A stretch of 64,000 nt of DNA from contig NZ_JBHSEZ010000006.1 of NCBI RefSeq assembly GCF_042653765.1, positions 124,001-188,000 on the forward strand. The letters run 5' to 3'. Origin of the DNA: Castellaniella denitrificans (lineage in GTDB: Bacteria > Pseudomonadota > Gammaproteobacteria > Burkholderiales > Burkholderiaceae_B). A program made the position numbers and the translations under genes. Under the pieces are notes generated by a model that saw only the letters and a program-made list of their open reading frames with translations, was not told the origin of the DNA and searched no databases. Below, piece after piece: positions 32,223 through 41,269 of the stretch; position 1 is the first letter of the stretch; each line of letters starts with the position of its first letter.

Positions 32223-34280
32223 TCAGCCGCCCGACAATGCCGCCACCGGATCGAGCCGGGCCGCCGCGCGCGCCGGCATCAGGCCGGAGGCCAGGCCCGT
32301 GGCGACGGCGCAGCCGAAGGCGCCCAGGATGGCGGTCAGCGAGAACACCAGTTCGACGCCCGCCGCCAGCAGGACCAGCCCGATGCCCAGGCCCAGCGCC
32401 ACGCCGGCCGCGCCGCCGCACAGGGACACCAGGGCGGCCTCGGTCAGGAACTGGCGCCGGATGTCGCGCTGGCGCGCGCCGACCGCCATGCGGATGCCGA
32501 TCTCGCGCGTGCGTTCGCGCACCGTCATCAGCATGACGTTCATGACGCCGATGCCGCCGACCAGCAGGGACACGGCGGCGATCAGGCCCAGCATCAGGGT
32601 CATGGCGTTGCGCGATTCGGCGGCGGCCTGCAGCTTGGCCGCCGCGTTGCCGATGCTGAAGCTCTCGCGGCCGTGACGCGTGCTCAGCAAGTCGCGCATG
32701 GCCGCTTCGGCCGCGACGGCGTCCTGCGGAGAGCGCGCCTCGACGACCGCGTATTCGGGCTCGGCAATGGCGGTGAAGACGCGCGCACGCCCCGTGTCGA
32801 AGGGGATGAAGGCCTGGTCGTCGTAGTTTTCCGAACCCGACTCGGCGCCCTTGGCGCTCATGACGCCGATCACCTCGAAGGGGGTGGCGTCGATCAGGAC
32901 GAGCTGGCCGATGGGATCGTCCACGTCGGGCAGCAGCCGTTCCCGCAGGCGGCTGCCCAGGACCACCACGGGCGCCAGTTCGCGGTTCTCGGCGGCGATG
33001 TGGAAACGCCCCCGGGCAACGGGCCAGCGATGGATGGCCGGCAGGTCGGCCGTGCTGGCGACGACGTAGGAGGGGCGCAAGTACGCGCCGTGGCGCAGCA
33101 TGACCGGATTGCCGATCACCGGCATGACGCGCGCGATTTCGGGCAGTCCGGCGACCGCCGCGAGGTCGTCCAGGGTGACGACGCCCTCCACGCCGCCCTC
33201 GGGCGCGACGCCGCCGCTGACGTACAGGATGGCGGCCCCCAGGGCGCCCATCTGGCGCACGACCTGTTCCTTGGCGCCACGCCCGATGGCCAGCATGACG
33301 ATGACCGAGGCGACGCCGGCGACGATGCCCAGCAGGGTCAGGGCGGTGCGCACGCGATTGAGCGCCATCGACCGCCAGGCGGCGCGCCAGGCCTCGGCCA
33401 GGGCGGAAGCGGCGGGAGCGTGGCCGGGGCGGGGCCGCCCGTCCTCCACGTCCCTGCCCCGCGCGTCTGAGAGGCGCGTCCCGGCGCGGTGAGAGGGGCC
33501 GGCTTCCGCCACCGCCGATGCCGACGAGGGCACGCACGCGGGTGCCGATGCGGACGCCGCCATTCGCGCGGCTCCCGGCGCGGCGGCTCCCGCGCCGGGC
33601 CGGTCGCCGACCACGCGCCCGTCGCGGATCTCGATGACGCGCCGGGCACGGGCGGCGACCTGCGGATCGTGGGTGATCAGGATGATGGTGTGGCCCCGGG
33701 CGGACAGCTCGTCGAACAGGGCCATGACCTCGGCGCCGCTCTGCGTATCCAGGGCGCCTGTCGGTTCGTCGGCGAGGATGACGCGCCCGCCGTTGGCCAG
33801 CGCCCGCGCGATCGACACGCGCTGCTGCTGGCCCCCGGACAACTGGGCCGGCCGGTGCAGCAGCCGCCCGCCCATGCCCAGGCGCTCCAGCAGCCCGGCC
33901 GCCCTCTCTTCGCGGGAGGCGCGGTCCTCGCCGGCGTAGAGGGCCGGCAGCGCGGCGTTTTCCAGCGCGCTGTCGGTCGGGATCAGGTGGTAGCCCTGGA
34001 ACACGAAGCCGAAGGCCTCCCGGCGCAGCCGGGCCCGCTCGTCGGCCGGCAGGGCCGAGACGTCGCGGCCCTCGAAGCGGTAGGTGCCGCTGCCGGGCCG
34101 GTCCAGGCAGCCCAGGATGTGCATCAGCGTGGACTTCCCGGAGCCGGAGGCGCCGACGATGGCGACGTATTCGCCTTCCCGGATGGACAGGGATACGTCG
34201 CTCAGCGCCCGGGCGGCCGGCGCGTCCCCGGCGCCGCCGTAGGACCGGCCGACGCCTTCGAGCCGGATCAGGGCGCTCAC
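32223..34280 (-). CDS. macB: MacB-type ABC transporter (ATPase-permease)
   Basis: 685 residues from a GTG at 34280, which overlaps the macA stop (GTGA). The N-terminal ATPase has Walker A GASGSGKST, signature LSGGQQQR and Walker B VILADEPTGALD, in the LolD/MacB style (D/E-E-P-T-G-A-L-D). A 75-residue Ala/Pro-rich linker follows, then the MacB membrane part: TM1, the periplasmic domain (about residues 310-530) and three C-terminal helices with MNVMLMTVRERTREIGIRMAVGARQ. MacB homodimers with MacA and a TolC-like pore push substrates from the periplasm. Pseudomonas PvdRT is a siderophore-exporting example. No outer-membrane partner is encoded here. Confidence 0.94.
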   Translation of the reverse strand: MSALIRLEGVGRSYGGAGDAPAARALSDVSLSIREGEYVAIVGASGSGKSTLMHILGCLDRPGSGTYRFEGRDVSALPADERARLRREAFGFVFQGYHLIPTDSALENAALPALYAGEDRASREERAAGLLERLGMGGRLLHRPAQLSGGQQQRVSIARALANGGRVILADEPTGALDTQSGAEVMALFDELSARGHTIILITHDPQVAARARRVIEIRDGRVVGDRPGAGAAAPGAARMAASASAPACVPSSASAVAEAGPSHRAGTRLSDARGRDVEDGRPRPGHAPAASALAEAWRAAWRSMALNRVRTALTLLGIVAGVASVIVMLAIGRGAKEQVVRQMGALGAAILYVSGGVAPEGGVEGVVTLDDLAAVAGLPEIARVMPVIGNPVMLRHGAYLRPSYVVASTADLPAIHRWPVARGRFHIAAENRELAPVVVLGSRLRERLLPDVDDPIGQLVLIDATPFEVIGVMSAKGAESGSENYDDQAFIPFDTGRARVFTAIAEPEYAVVEARSPQDAVAAEAAMRDLLSTRHGRESFSIGNAAAKLQAAAESRNAMTLMLGLIAAVSLLVGGIGVMNVMLMTVRERTREIGIRMAVGARQRDIRRQFLTEAALVSLCGGAAGVALGLGIGLVLLAAGVELVFSLTAILGAFGCAVATGLASGLMPARAAARLDPVAALSGG

Positions 34281-35512
34281 AGCACGAAGCGGGGCATGCC
34301 GCCGTCCGCCGCGTGGTCGCCCAGGATCAGGAGTTCGCCCTCGGCCAGGCCTTCCAGGACTTCGGCGGCGCGGCGGTCGCGCGCACCGATCCGGACGATC
34401 CGCCGGACCGCGCGGCCGCCCTCCAGCACCCGGACCTGGTAGGTCCCGACGGCGCCGGCGCCGCGATCCATGCCGGCGCCGGCGCCGTCCCCCGCCGGGC
34501 GCAGCGCCGCCAGGGGCGCCAGCACGGCATCCTCGACCTGGCGCGTGACGAAGGCCACCTGCGCGCTCATCCGGGGCAGCAGGGCGCGGTCCGGATTGGG
34601 CACGTCGAACAGTACGGTGTAGAACACGGCCTTGGCGCTGGCGGCGGGCTGCGCGGCACCGCCGGCCGCGGATTCCGCCGGCTCGGACTGGGGCATGGGC
34701 AGCACCTGGCGCACCGTGCCGCGCCATTGCCGCCCGTCCTGGGCCAGGGTCGTGAAGACGGCCTCCATGCCCACGCGCAAGCGCGGGACGTCGGCCTCCG
34801 ACACCTGCGTCCACACGGTCATGGCCGACAGGTCCGCGATGCGCAGCAGGTTGGGCGTCTGGTAGGTCGCATTCAGGGTCTGGCCGGGCCGCGCCTCCAG
34901 CGAGACGACCGTGCCGGCAATCGGCGCATAGATCCGGCTGTAGCCCAGCAAGGCCTCGTCGCCCTTCAACGAAGCCCGGGTGCGGCGGATGTCGGCCTCG
35001 ATGCGCCGCACGGCCGCCTCGGCGGCCAGCAGGCCGGCCCGCGCGGCGTCGGCCTGCTGGGCGGGCGTAGCGCCGGCCCGCAGCAGGCGCTGGTGGCGCC
35101 CGGCGTCCGCCCGGGCCAAGGCCTCGGCGGCCCGGGCCTCGTCCAGCTGGGCACGCAGGGCGTCCAGCGAGGCGCGGCCCGCGTCCACGGTCGCCTGCTG
35201 CACGGACGCGTCGATCTCCACCAGCAGTTGCCCCGGGCTGACCGTGTCGCCCGGCTGGACGTGGATCTTCTGGATCTGCCCGGACACCTGCGCGCCCACG
35301 TCCACGTAGTGCCGGGGCCGCAGGGTGCCCAGCGCGTGGACGGTGGCGCGCACCTGTCCTCGCTCGACCCGCGCCACTTCGTACGCGGGCGGCGCCGGGC
35401 GTCCGGCCCAGACGGCCGTGGCCGCCACAGCCAAGGCCAGCAGGATCCAGCCGGCGCGCCGGCGCCAGCGGCGGGCGCCGCCGGGCGCCGCCACGGCCGC
35501 TTCGCCGCTCAT
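34277..35512 (-). CDS. macA: MacA-type periplasmic adaptor (HlyD family)
   Basis: 411 residues. One N-terminal membrane anchor (GWILLALAVAATAVWAG, residues 21-37), then the lipoyl half-motif (VRATVHALGTLRPRHYVDVGAQVSGQIQKIHVQPGD), a long coiled-coil hairpin rich in Ala/Arg/Glu (about residues 105-185), the second lipoyl half (YSRIYAPIAGTVVSLEARPGQTL), a beta-barrel and a membrane-proximal domain. It connects MacB to an outer-membrane channel. It overlaps macB and the upstream lipoprotein gene by four bases each, so the three are translated as a coupled set. Confidence 0.94.
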   Translation of the reverse strand: MSGEAAVAAPGGARRWRRRAGWILLALAVAATAVWAGRPAPPAYEVARVERGQVRATVHALGTLRPRHYVDVGAQVSGQIQKIHVQPGDTVSPGQLLVEIDASVQQATVDAGRASLDALRAQLDEARAAEALARADAGRHQRLLRAGATPAQQADAARAGLLAAEAAVRRIEADIRRTRASLKGDEALLGYSRIYAPIAGTVVSLEARPGQTLNATYQTPNLLRIADLSAMTVWTQVSEADVPRLRVGMEAVFTTLAQDGRQWRGTVRQVLPMPQSEPAESAAGGAAQPAASAKAVFYTVLFDVPNPDRALLPRMSAQVAFVTRQVEDAVLAPLAALRPAGDGAGAGMDRGAGAVGTYQVRVLEGGRAVRRIVRIGARDRRAAEVLEGLAEGELLILGDHAADGGMPRFVL

Positions 35513-36666
35513 CCGCGCAGGTCGATGCGCACGACGCTTTCCAGGCCGTCGGCCCGATGGGCGGGGTGCTTGTCGTCATGCGGCCCCTTGATCGTGGCGA
35601 ACAGGACCTGGCCGTCGGCCGACAGGGCCAGGCTGTTCGGATGCACCGGCAGGTCGTGGCGCGCCTTCACGGCATAGGTCGTGCCATCGATCACCGTGAT
35701 CGCGCCCGTGCCCATGGGATGTTCGCGCGAGGCGCCCCGGTTGCTCACGTAGATCTCGTCGCGGACCGGGTTGTAGAGCACGTCCAGCGCGCTTTCGCCC
35801 ACGGGGACGGCCGCCAGGACGCGGCCGGTCGCGGTGTCGAGGACGACCAGGCGGCCGCTGTTGGCGTCGGCGCCGAACAGGCGCGCGCCGGTGTCGTCCA
35901 GCGCGACGTTCACCAGGAAGGGTTCGGCGCCGTCCAGGGCGAAGCGGCGCAGGATCTTGCCGCTGTCCGGGTCGATGACGGTCACGCCGTAGTCCCCGCC
36001 CTGTCCGACGTACAGGCGGTTCGCGGCGGGGTCGTAGGCCGCGCCGGCGGGCCATTTGCGCAGGCCGGACAGGGTGTGCAGGAGGGCGCCGCGCTTCAGG
36101 TCCACGATCCAGACCTTGCCCGCCGTGTCGGGATTGGTGACGAACATGCGGTCGCGCGCCTCGTCCAGCACGATCTGGCGGACGTGCTCGAAGCCGCCCT
36201 TGGCCTTGGCCTGGCCGAGCCGGTAATTCGCCGCCTTCCCGGCCTTCAGGTCGATGGCCTGCACGCTGCCGTTCAGGGTGTTGCCGGCGTACAGCGTGTC
36301 CGTGCGCGCGTCGTAGGCCAGCCCGTAAGGCTTGCGCTCGGTCTGGATGACGGCCTTGGTTTCCAGGGTGGCCGGGTCCAGGCGGTAGATCGCGCCGCCT
36401 TCGTCGGCCTTGAAGCTCCGGCCCGCGGACGCCACGAACACGTCGCCGTCGGCCACGACCAGTTCGTAGAGCCCGGGGGCGAGGTCGCGGCGCAGCACGG
36501 CCTGCCGCGCCGGGGCCTGGGCGGCCTCCGCGCCCGGGCCGGGTTTGCCGGACTGGACGCCGGGGGCGGCGCACGCGGCCAGCGCCGCGCACAGGACGAG
36601 CATGCCCAGGCGGGCCGGCGCGCGGCCGGCGGCCAGGCGATGGAAGCGGATGGCGGGGGTTTGCAT
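35509..36666 (-). CDS. YncE-like beta-propeller lipoprotein 1
   Basis: 385 residues from the ATG at 36666, chosen because AAGGAG lies eight bases before it (an earlier ATG at 36684 has none). Lipobox LAAC with Cys32 predicts a lipoprotein. The rest is about seven propeller blades with YncE/YVTN-like units (VDLKRGALLHTLSGLRKWPAGAAYDPAANRLYVGQGG; VIDPDSGKILRRFAL; YNPVRDEIYVSNRG). YncE proteins are iron-repressed in E. coli; their function is open. The stop overlaps macA, and the gene follows the FecA-type receptor by 42 bases. A role at the envelope in siderophore traffic is inferred. A paralogue is at 53799. Confidence 0.88.
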   Translation of the reverse strand: MQTPAIRFHRLAAGRAPARLGMLVLCAALAACAAPGVQSGKPGPGAEAAQAPARQAVLRRDLAPGLYELVVADGDVFVASAGRSFKADEGGAIYRLDPATLETKAVIQTERKPYGLAYDARTDTLYAGNTLNGSVQAIDLKAGKAANYRLGQAKAKGGFEHVRQIVLDEARDRMFVTNPDTAGKVWIVDLKRGALLHTLSGLRKWPAGAAYDPAANRLYVGQGGDYGVTVIDPDSGKILRRFALDGAEPFLVNVALDDTGARLFGADANSGRLVVLDTATGRVLAAVPVGESALDVLYNPVRDEIYVSNRGASREHPMGTGAITVIDGTTYAVKARHDLPVHPNSLALSADGQVLFATIKGPHDDKHPAHRADGLESVVRIDLRG

Positions 36667-36708
36667 GTTGCGGACTCCTTTCATGATGTCGATCGGCGGC
36701 CCGGGGCC

Positions 36709-39144
36709 TCAGAAACGCATGTCCAGGCCGAGCCGGAAGGCGCGCGGCGCGCCGTAGTAGGTCGAGCCCGGATCGGGGTGGTAGTACTTGTCGAACACGT
36801 TGTAGACGTTCAGGCGGGCGGAAACATCGCGGCTGATCTGGTAGCGCGCCATCAGGTCCACCACGGCGTAGGCGTCCTGCTCGACGTTCTTGCCGGAAAC
36901 CTCGGTGTAGGCGCGGCTCTGCCAGCGCACGCCGCCGCCCACCGTCAGGCCCTGGCCGATGCCGGGCCAGCGGTAGCTGGTGAACAGCTTGGCGGTGTTC
37001 TGCGGCACGTTCGTATTCAACGTGACGCGATCCCGGTCCTGGGACAGGGCGCGGGTGAAGCTGGCGGCCACCTGCCAGTTCGGCAGCACTTCGCCGGACG
37101 CCTCCAGGTCGATGCCCCGGGTGGTGGTGCCGGAGACGGCCTCGTAGGCCTGGCCGCCGGTGGGCGTCATGACACCCGGCAGGGCCACGGCGAAATTGTC
37201 CTGCTGCACGCGGAACAGGGCCGCCGACACGTTCAACCCGCCGTCCAGCAACTCGCCCTTGGCGCCGACCTCGTAGCTGCGGCCCAGCAGGGGGTCCAGG
37301 TAATTTCCGCTGGGGTCCTGATTGTTCTGCGGCTTGAAGATGTCCGTGTAGCTGGCGTAGACGGACCACTCGTCGCTCAGGTCGTAGACGATGCCGGCGT
37401 AGGGCGTGAGCTGGTCCGACTCATGGCGGTCCAGATGCGTCGCGCTGCCATCGTAATAATGCGTGTCCTTGATGTTCTCCCAGCTGGTGACGCGGCCGCC
37501 GATGATCAGCGACAGGCGGTCGGTGGGCTTGAAGCGCGCCGTGGCGTAGGCGCTGGTCAGGTTCTCGCGGTTGACGGCGTCTCCAATCGCGGGATTGAAG
37601 GGCTCGACCGGCGTCTGGCCGTTCCAGGTGTAGATGTCGTCGATCGCCGGCATGAACCAGCCCGCGCCGTCCGGCGACTGATACGGCGACGATTCGTCGC
37701 GCATGCGGGACACCGTGGCGCCGACCACCAGCTCGTGCTCCCGGCCCAGCAGGGAAAAGGGGCCCGTGGCATACACGTCCAGGGAATTCTGGACCGGCTT
37801 GCCCGCCCAGCGGCCCACGTGGATTTTGGTCCCCGCGCCTGTGGCGCGGTCGACGCTGCCGCTCGTGGCGTATCCGGACGCGGTCAATTCGTCGTAGCGG
37901 TAGGAACTGCGTTCCAGCGTGCCCTTGACCTTCCAGCCGCCCTCGAAACGATGCTCCAGCGAGGCGAACCAGGTCTGGGTATGGCGTCGGGAATAGGCCC
38001 AGCTGGCGGCGGCGGATTTGGTACGGTCCCAGTCCACGCGCCCGCCGTCGGTATAGAACATCGGCAGCCCGAGCCGTGCATGGCCGGTGGCGTCCTGGTT
38101 CTGGTACAGGAAGCCCAGGGTGGCCAGGGTGTTGGGGCTCAGATCGGCCTCGACGATGCCGTACAAAGTCTTGCCGCGTTCCTGCAGCCGCTCCACCCAG
38201 GAACCGTTCTTCTGCCAGGCCGCAACCAGCCGGCCGCGCACGGTGCCCGCCTCGTTCAGGGGCGTGGACACGTCCGCCTCGGTCCGATACAGGTCCCAGG
38301 AGCCGGTCTCGACGCTGGCGCGCGCCTGGAACTCGCGTGTGGGCCGCTTGCGGATCAGGTTGATCGTCGCGCCGGGCGCGCCCACGCCGCTCATCAGGCC
38401 ATTGGCGCCCCGGATCACCTCGACGCGGTCATAGGGCGCCATGTCGGCGGTCTGGAAAATGCCGCTGTAGCCGCTATTGACCAGGTTGACCCCGTCGATC
38501 TGATAATTCTGCACCTCGAAGCCGCGGGCGTAGATCGGGCTGGAATCCCCGCCCCGGTTGCCGCCGGATTTCATCACCAGGCCCGGCGTGTTGTCCACCA
38601 CGTCGGCCAGTTGCGTCAGGCCCTGGTCGTCCATGCGCTGGCGCGTGATGACGCTGACCGATTGCGGGGTCTCGCGCACCGACAGGTTCAGGCGCGTGGA
38701 GGTGTTGCTGGCCTGCGCGGCGTAGGATCCGGTGCCTTCCGTAACCGGGTCCAGCGCGCCGCGCACGACGACCGGCTGCAGCACCCGTGCGTCGCCGCCC
38801 GCGTCCTCGCCCCGGCGCACGACCGTATAGCGGTTCGGCCCGGTCATCCGGGCTTCCAGCCCGGAGCCGCGCAGCAGCCGTTCCAGCGCCTGCGGCGCGG
38901 AATAGTTCCCCCGCAGGGCCGGCGCCCGGCGCCCTTCGGCCAGCGCGGTCGGGAAGATCACCTGCAGGCCGGTGCGCGCGGCCAGCGCATTGAGCGCCTG
39001 GTCCAGCGGCTGGGCGGGCAAGTCCAGCGCGATCACGGCTGTCTGGGCCCAGACAGTGGCCTGGCCGCAGGCCAGGCCACCCGCCGCCAGGGCCGCGGAC
39101 AGCACCGCCGCGGCCCTGCGCCGGGATCTCGTGGAATTCGCCAT
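36709..39144 (-). CDS. FecA/FpvA-type TonB-dependent siderophore receptor with signalling domain
   Basis: 811 residues from the ATG at 39144 with GGGAGGA eight bases upstream. Signal peptide ending near residue 34 (VWAQ), then an STN signalling domain (ALDLPAQPLDQALNALAARTGLQVIFP...LLRGSGLEARMTGPNRYTV) to about residue 110. The plug domain carries SVRETPQSVSVITRQRMDDQG and RGFEVQNYQIDGVNL, as in the TonB-siderophore receptor family, followed by a 22-strand barrel ending LGLDMRF. The STN domain should talk to the FecR-like protein encoded just upstream, giving siderophore-induced transcription. The ligand is unknown; hydroxamate, citrate or the home catecholate are all possible. A Fur-box-like site lies before the start. 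Confidence 0.93.
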   Translation of the reverse strand: MANSTRSRRRAAAVLSAALAAGGLACGQATVWAQTAVIALDLPAQPLDQALNALAARTGLQVIFPTALAEGRRAPALRGNYSAPQALERLLRGSGLEARMTGPNRYTVVRRGEDAGGDARVLQPVVVRGALDPVTEGTGSYAAQASNTSTRLNLSVRETPQSVSVITRQRMDDQGLTQLADVVDNTPGLVMKSGGNRGGDSSPIYARGFEVQNYQIDGVNLVNSGYSGIFQTADMAPYDRVEVIRGANGLMSGVGAPGATINLIRKRPTREFQARASVETGSWDLYRTEADVSTPLNEAGTVRGRLVAAWQKNGSWVERLQERGKTLYGIVEADLSPNTLATLGFLYQNQDATGHARLGLPMFYTDGGRVDWDRTKSAAASWAYSRRHTQTWFASLEHRFEGGWKVKGTLERSSYRYDELTASGYATSGSVDRATGAGTKIHVGRWAGKPVQNSLDVYATGPFSLLGREHELVVGATVSRMRDESSPYQSPDGAGWFMPAIDDIYTWNGQTPVEPFNPAIGDAVNRENLTSAYATARFKPTDRLSLIIGGRVTSWENIKDTHYYDGSATHLDRHESDQLTPYAGIVYDLSDEWSVYASYTDIFKPQNNQDPSGNYLDPLLGRSYEVGAKGELLDGGLNVSAALFRVQQDNFAVALPGVMTPTGGQAYEAVSGTTTRGIDLEASGEVLPNWQVAASFTRALSQDRDRVTLNTNVPQNTAKLFTSYRWPGIGQGLTVGGGVRWQSRAYTEVSGKNVEQDAYAVVDLMARYQISRDVSARLNVYNVFDKYYHPDPGSTYYGAPRAFRLGLDMRF

Positions 39145-39161
39145 CGTATTTCCTCCCTGTA

Positions 39162-39183
39162 TCAATAATGAGATTGAGAATTG
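39162..39183 (-). promoter_or_regulatory. Fur-box-like site upstream of the FecA-type receptor
   Basis: On the minus strand AATTCTCAATCTCATTATTG, a run of NATNAT-like units typical of Fur boxes, sits 18-39 bases before the receptor start. Confidence 0.6.
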
Positions 39184-39250
39184 ATCAAATCAGGAGTGAT
39201 GACGATCCGGCGCGGTCCGACATGGACATCGCGTCACGAATTTTTACGAT

Positions 39251-40117
39251 TCAGCGGGAGGAGACCAGGACGGCGCCGTCCGGACGGCGCTCGACGCGCA
39301 GGGGCAGGATGGCGGGCAGGCTGTCGATGAGCGACTCGATGTCCCGGATGCGGTATTCGCCCGACAGGCGCGGTTCGGGGCCGGAGACGGGCCCTCCGAC
39401 CCAGCGGACGGGCGCGGCGCGGTAATGGCCGAGCAGCGCCAGCACTTCGGACAGGGGCGTGCCGTCGAACCGCAGCCGGCCCTCGCGCCAGGCGGTCTCG
39501 CGCTCCAGCCCGGCCACGCTGGCGGGCAGCGGACGCAGCGTCCCGATATCCATCGCCTGTCCGGCGCCCAGTTCCGCCCGGCCGGCCGGACCCGAGACCT
39601 CCACCCGGCCTTCCAGCACGGCCACCTGGGCGTCAGCGCCCGCGCGCCGCACGCGGAAAACGGTGCCGATGTCGCGGATCACCGTGTCGCCCACGTGGAC
39701 GCGCAGCGGCCGCCAGTTCGCGGCCACGTCCAGCACGGCCTGTCCCGCGTTCAGATACAGGTCGCGGGACCGCAGCCGCAGCCGCATCGTCAGGGACGAG
39801 CGACTGTCGAGCGCGACCACCGTGCCGTCGTGCGCCGTCCAGGCGCGCGGCACGCCCGCCGCCACGACCACGGTGCGTTCCTTCAGCACCGGGTTCCAGG
39901 CCCACAGGCCCGCGCACAGCGCCACGCAGACCGCCGCCGAGCCCTGGCGCCGCCGCAACCGGCGCCGTGCCGACTGCGCCTTGGCCTCGCGCAGGATTTC
40001 CTCGCGCGAGGGCAGGCGGGCCCGCAGGGCGTCCTCGAACGGCATGAAGGGGTCGGCGGGCGCGGCATCCGCCTGGAGTGGACGCCCGGGAGCCGGAGGC
40101 ATGCGCGGATCGGGCAT
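39251..40117 (-). CDS. fecR: FecR-family anti-sigma/signal transducer
   Basis: 288 residues from the ATG at 40117, overlapping the fecI stop by one base (TGATG). The N-terminal cytosolic segment has FEDALRARLPSREEILREAKAQ (DUF4880-like). One membrane helix follows (about residues 60-78, QGSAAVCVALCAGLWAW). The periplasmic FecR domain contains LDSRSSLTMRLRLRSRDLYLNAGQAVLDVAAN and GTVFRVRRAGADAQVAVLEGRVEV, and the STN-contacting C-terminus has AWREGRLRFDGTPLSEVLALLGHYRA. It receives the signal from the receptor's STN domain and controls FecI. Standard sigma-regulator-receptor order. Confidence 0.93.
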   Translation of the reverse strand: MPDPRMPPAPGRPLQADAAPADPFMPFEDALRARLPSREEILREAKAQSARRRLRRRQGSAAVCVALCAGLWAWNPVLKERTVVVAAGVPRAWTAHDGTVVALDSRSSLTMRLRLRSRDLYLNAGQAVLDVAANWRPLRVHVGDTVIRDIGTVFRVRRAGADAQVAVLEGRVEVSGPAGRAELGAGQAMDIGTLRPLPASVAGLERETAWREGRLRFDGTPLSEVLALLGHYRAAPVRWVGGPVSGPEPRLSGEYRIRDIESLIDSLPAILPLRVERRPDGAVLVSSR

Positions 40118-40626
40118 CAGGGGATCCACTGCTCGCGGATGCGCCGGACCGCCTGCGCGTAATGCTTGGCGACGGCATTGAGGGAAAGGTCCAGCTCGCC
40201 GGCGATCGCCGACTGGGGCATGCCGTACAGGCGATGCAGGATGAAGACCTGCCGGGCCCGATCGGGCAGGGCGAGGATCACGGCGGCGAGCGCGTCCGTC
40301 GCCTGCATCCCGCGCAGATGGGTGGCCGCGTCCTCGTGGTCGGCCTGGATCGTGCGGCCCGCCAGCGTCTCGGCCAGGCGGGCGCGCACGGCGTCGCCGC
40401 GGCGCCGGTCGATCGCGCGATTGCGCAGCACGCGGCGCAGGAAGGCCAGCGGTTCGCGCACCCCGGCGGGCTCGGGCCGGTCCAGCAGGTCGGCGCAGAC
40501 CTCATGCACCACGTCGCGCGCGAAATCGGCGTCGCCGAAGCGGCGGCCGACGTACCCGACCAGATCGTCGTAATGATGGGTCAGGCTGGCGACCAGGCCG
40601 CCCCTTCCCGGCTCGGTGGATTCCAT
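40117..40626 (-). CDS. fecI: FecI-family ECF sigma factor
   Basis: 169 residues from the ATG at 40626, with GGGAGGG about ten bases before it; the open frame extends to 40806 through a Fur-box-like promoter and is not used. Region 2 is HHYDDLVGYVGRRFGDADFARDVVHEVCADLLDRP, and region 4 is ALPDRARQVFILHRLYGMPQSAIAGELDLSLNAVAKHYAQAVRRIREQW. FecI-type factors switch on receptor genes when iron is low and the siderophore is bound outside. It starts the fecI-fecR-receptor-yncE-macAB series, all on the minus strand. Confidence 0.94.
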   Translation of the reverse strand: MESTEPGRGGLVASLTHHYDDLVGYVGRRFGDADFARDVVHEVCADLLDRPEPAGVREPLAFLRRVLRNRAIDRRRGDAVRARLAETLAGRTIQADHEDAATHLRGMQATDALAAVILALPDRARQVFILHRLYGMPQSAIAGELDLSLNAVAKHYAQAVRRIREQWIP

Positions 40627-40682
40627 GTGATGCCGTCCCTCCCGGGATATCCGGCGAACGTCTGCCGCATCCCGAAGAACGC

Positions 40683-40706
40683 GAATGAGAATGAATATTA
40701 ATTGAG
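40683..40706 (-). promoter_or_regulatory. Fur-box-like site upstream of fecI
   Basis: On the minus strand TTAATATTCATTCTCATTC, an A/T-rich series of ATTC/NAT units matching Fur-box style, lies 57-80 bases before the fecI start. Confidence 0.65.
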
Positions 40707-40831
40707 TACTATAGCATCTCGCGGCGAGGTTCCAGGCCATCGCGTCAAACAATGTCAAGGATCGCCCCGCCCCGCTCCGGAAATGATCCAATCCCTTGAC
40801 CTTCATTTATCGAAACTTAAAGGAGATCGTC

Positions 40832-41203
40832 ATGGGTCTGTTCAGCACCATCCTCGAAAAACTGGGCTTCGGCGGCGCGCAGGCCGCGCCGGCGCCCGAC
40901 GCGTCCGCCCCCGCGGGCGCGCCGGCCGGGCAGGCGATTTCCATGGTGGACGTGGTGGGCCAGCTGGAGCAAAAGGCCGTCGCCAACCCCCAGAAACTGA
41001 ACTGGAAGACTTCCATCGTCGACCTGATGAAGCTGCTGGACATGGACAGCGGCCTGGCTGCGCGCAAGGAGCTGGCCACCGAACTGGGCTGCCCGGCGGA
41101 CAAGATGGGCGACTCGGCGCAGATGAACATGTGGCTGCACAAGGCCGTGCTGGCCCGCCTGGCGGAAAACGGCGGCAACGTGCCGGCCGATCTGCTGGAC
41201 TGA
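40832..41203 (+). CDS. DUF3597-family protein
   Basis: 123 residues from the ATG at 40832, with AAGGAGATCGTC before it. N-terminus MGLFSTILEKLGFGG, an Ala/Pro linker, then the family core VDVVGQLEQKAVANPQKLNWKTSIVDLMKLLDMDSGLAARKELATELGC and MNMWLHKAVLARLAENGG. DUF3597 proteins are small, soluble and of unknown function; the core looks like a LysM-unrelated helical bundle. No signal peptide. It lies 66 bases before the DUF937 gene and is probably co-transcribed with it. Divergent from fecI, sharing the Fur-like intergenic region, but iron control is not shown. Confidence 0.9.
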   Translation: MGLFSTILEKLGFGGAQAAPAPDASAPAGAPAGQAISMVDVVGQLEQKAVANPQKLNWKTSIVDLMKLLDMDSGLAARKELATELGCPADKMGDSAQMNMWLHKAVLARLAENGGNVPADLLD

Positions 41204-41269
41204 TCCATCCCAATCCCAAGACCGGCCCGGCGGCGCGGCACGCCCGCCCGGCCGGCGCGGAGCCACATC

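Noticed and set aside
29746..33537. 1263-codon version of the FepA-type receptor
   Set aside because: The extra N-terminal 500 codons are macB read in another frame; the true signal peptide begins at 32034.
32223..35579. 1118-codon version of MacB
   Set aside because: The N-terminal extension is macA in another frame; the MacB start is the GTG at 34280.
35557..39168. 1203-codon open frame on the plus strand
   Set aside because: Antisense shadow of the YncE-like lipoprotein and FecA-type receptor; low-complexity product with no motifs.
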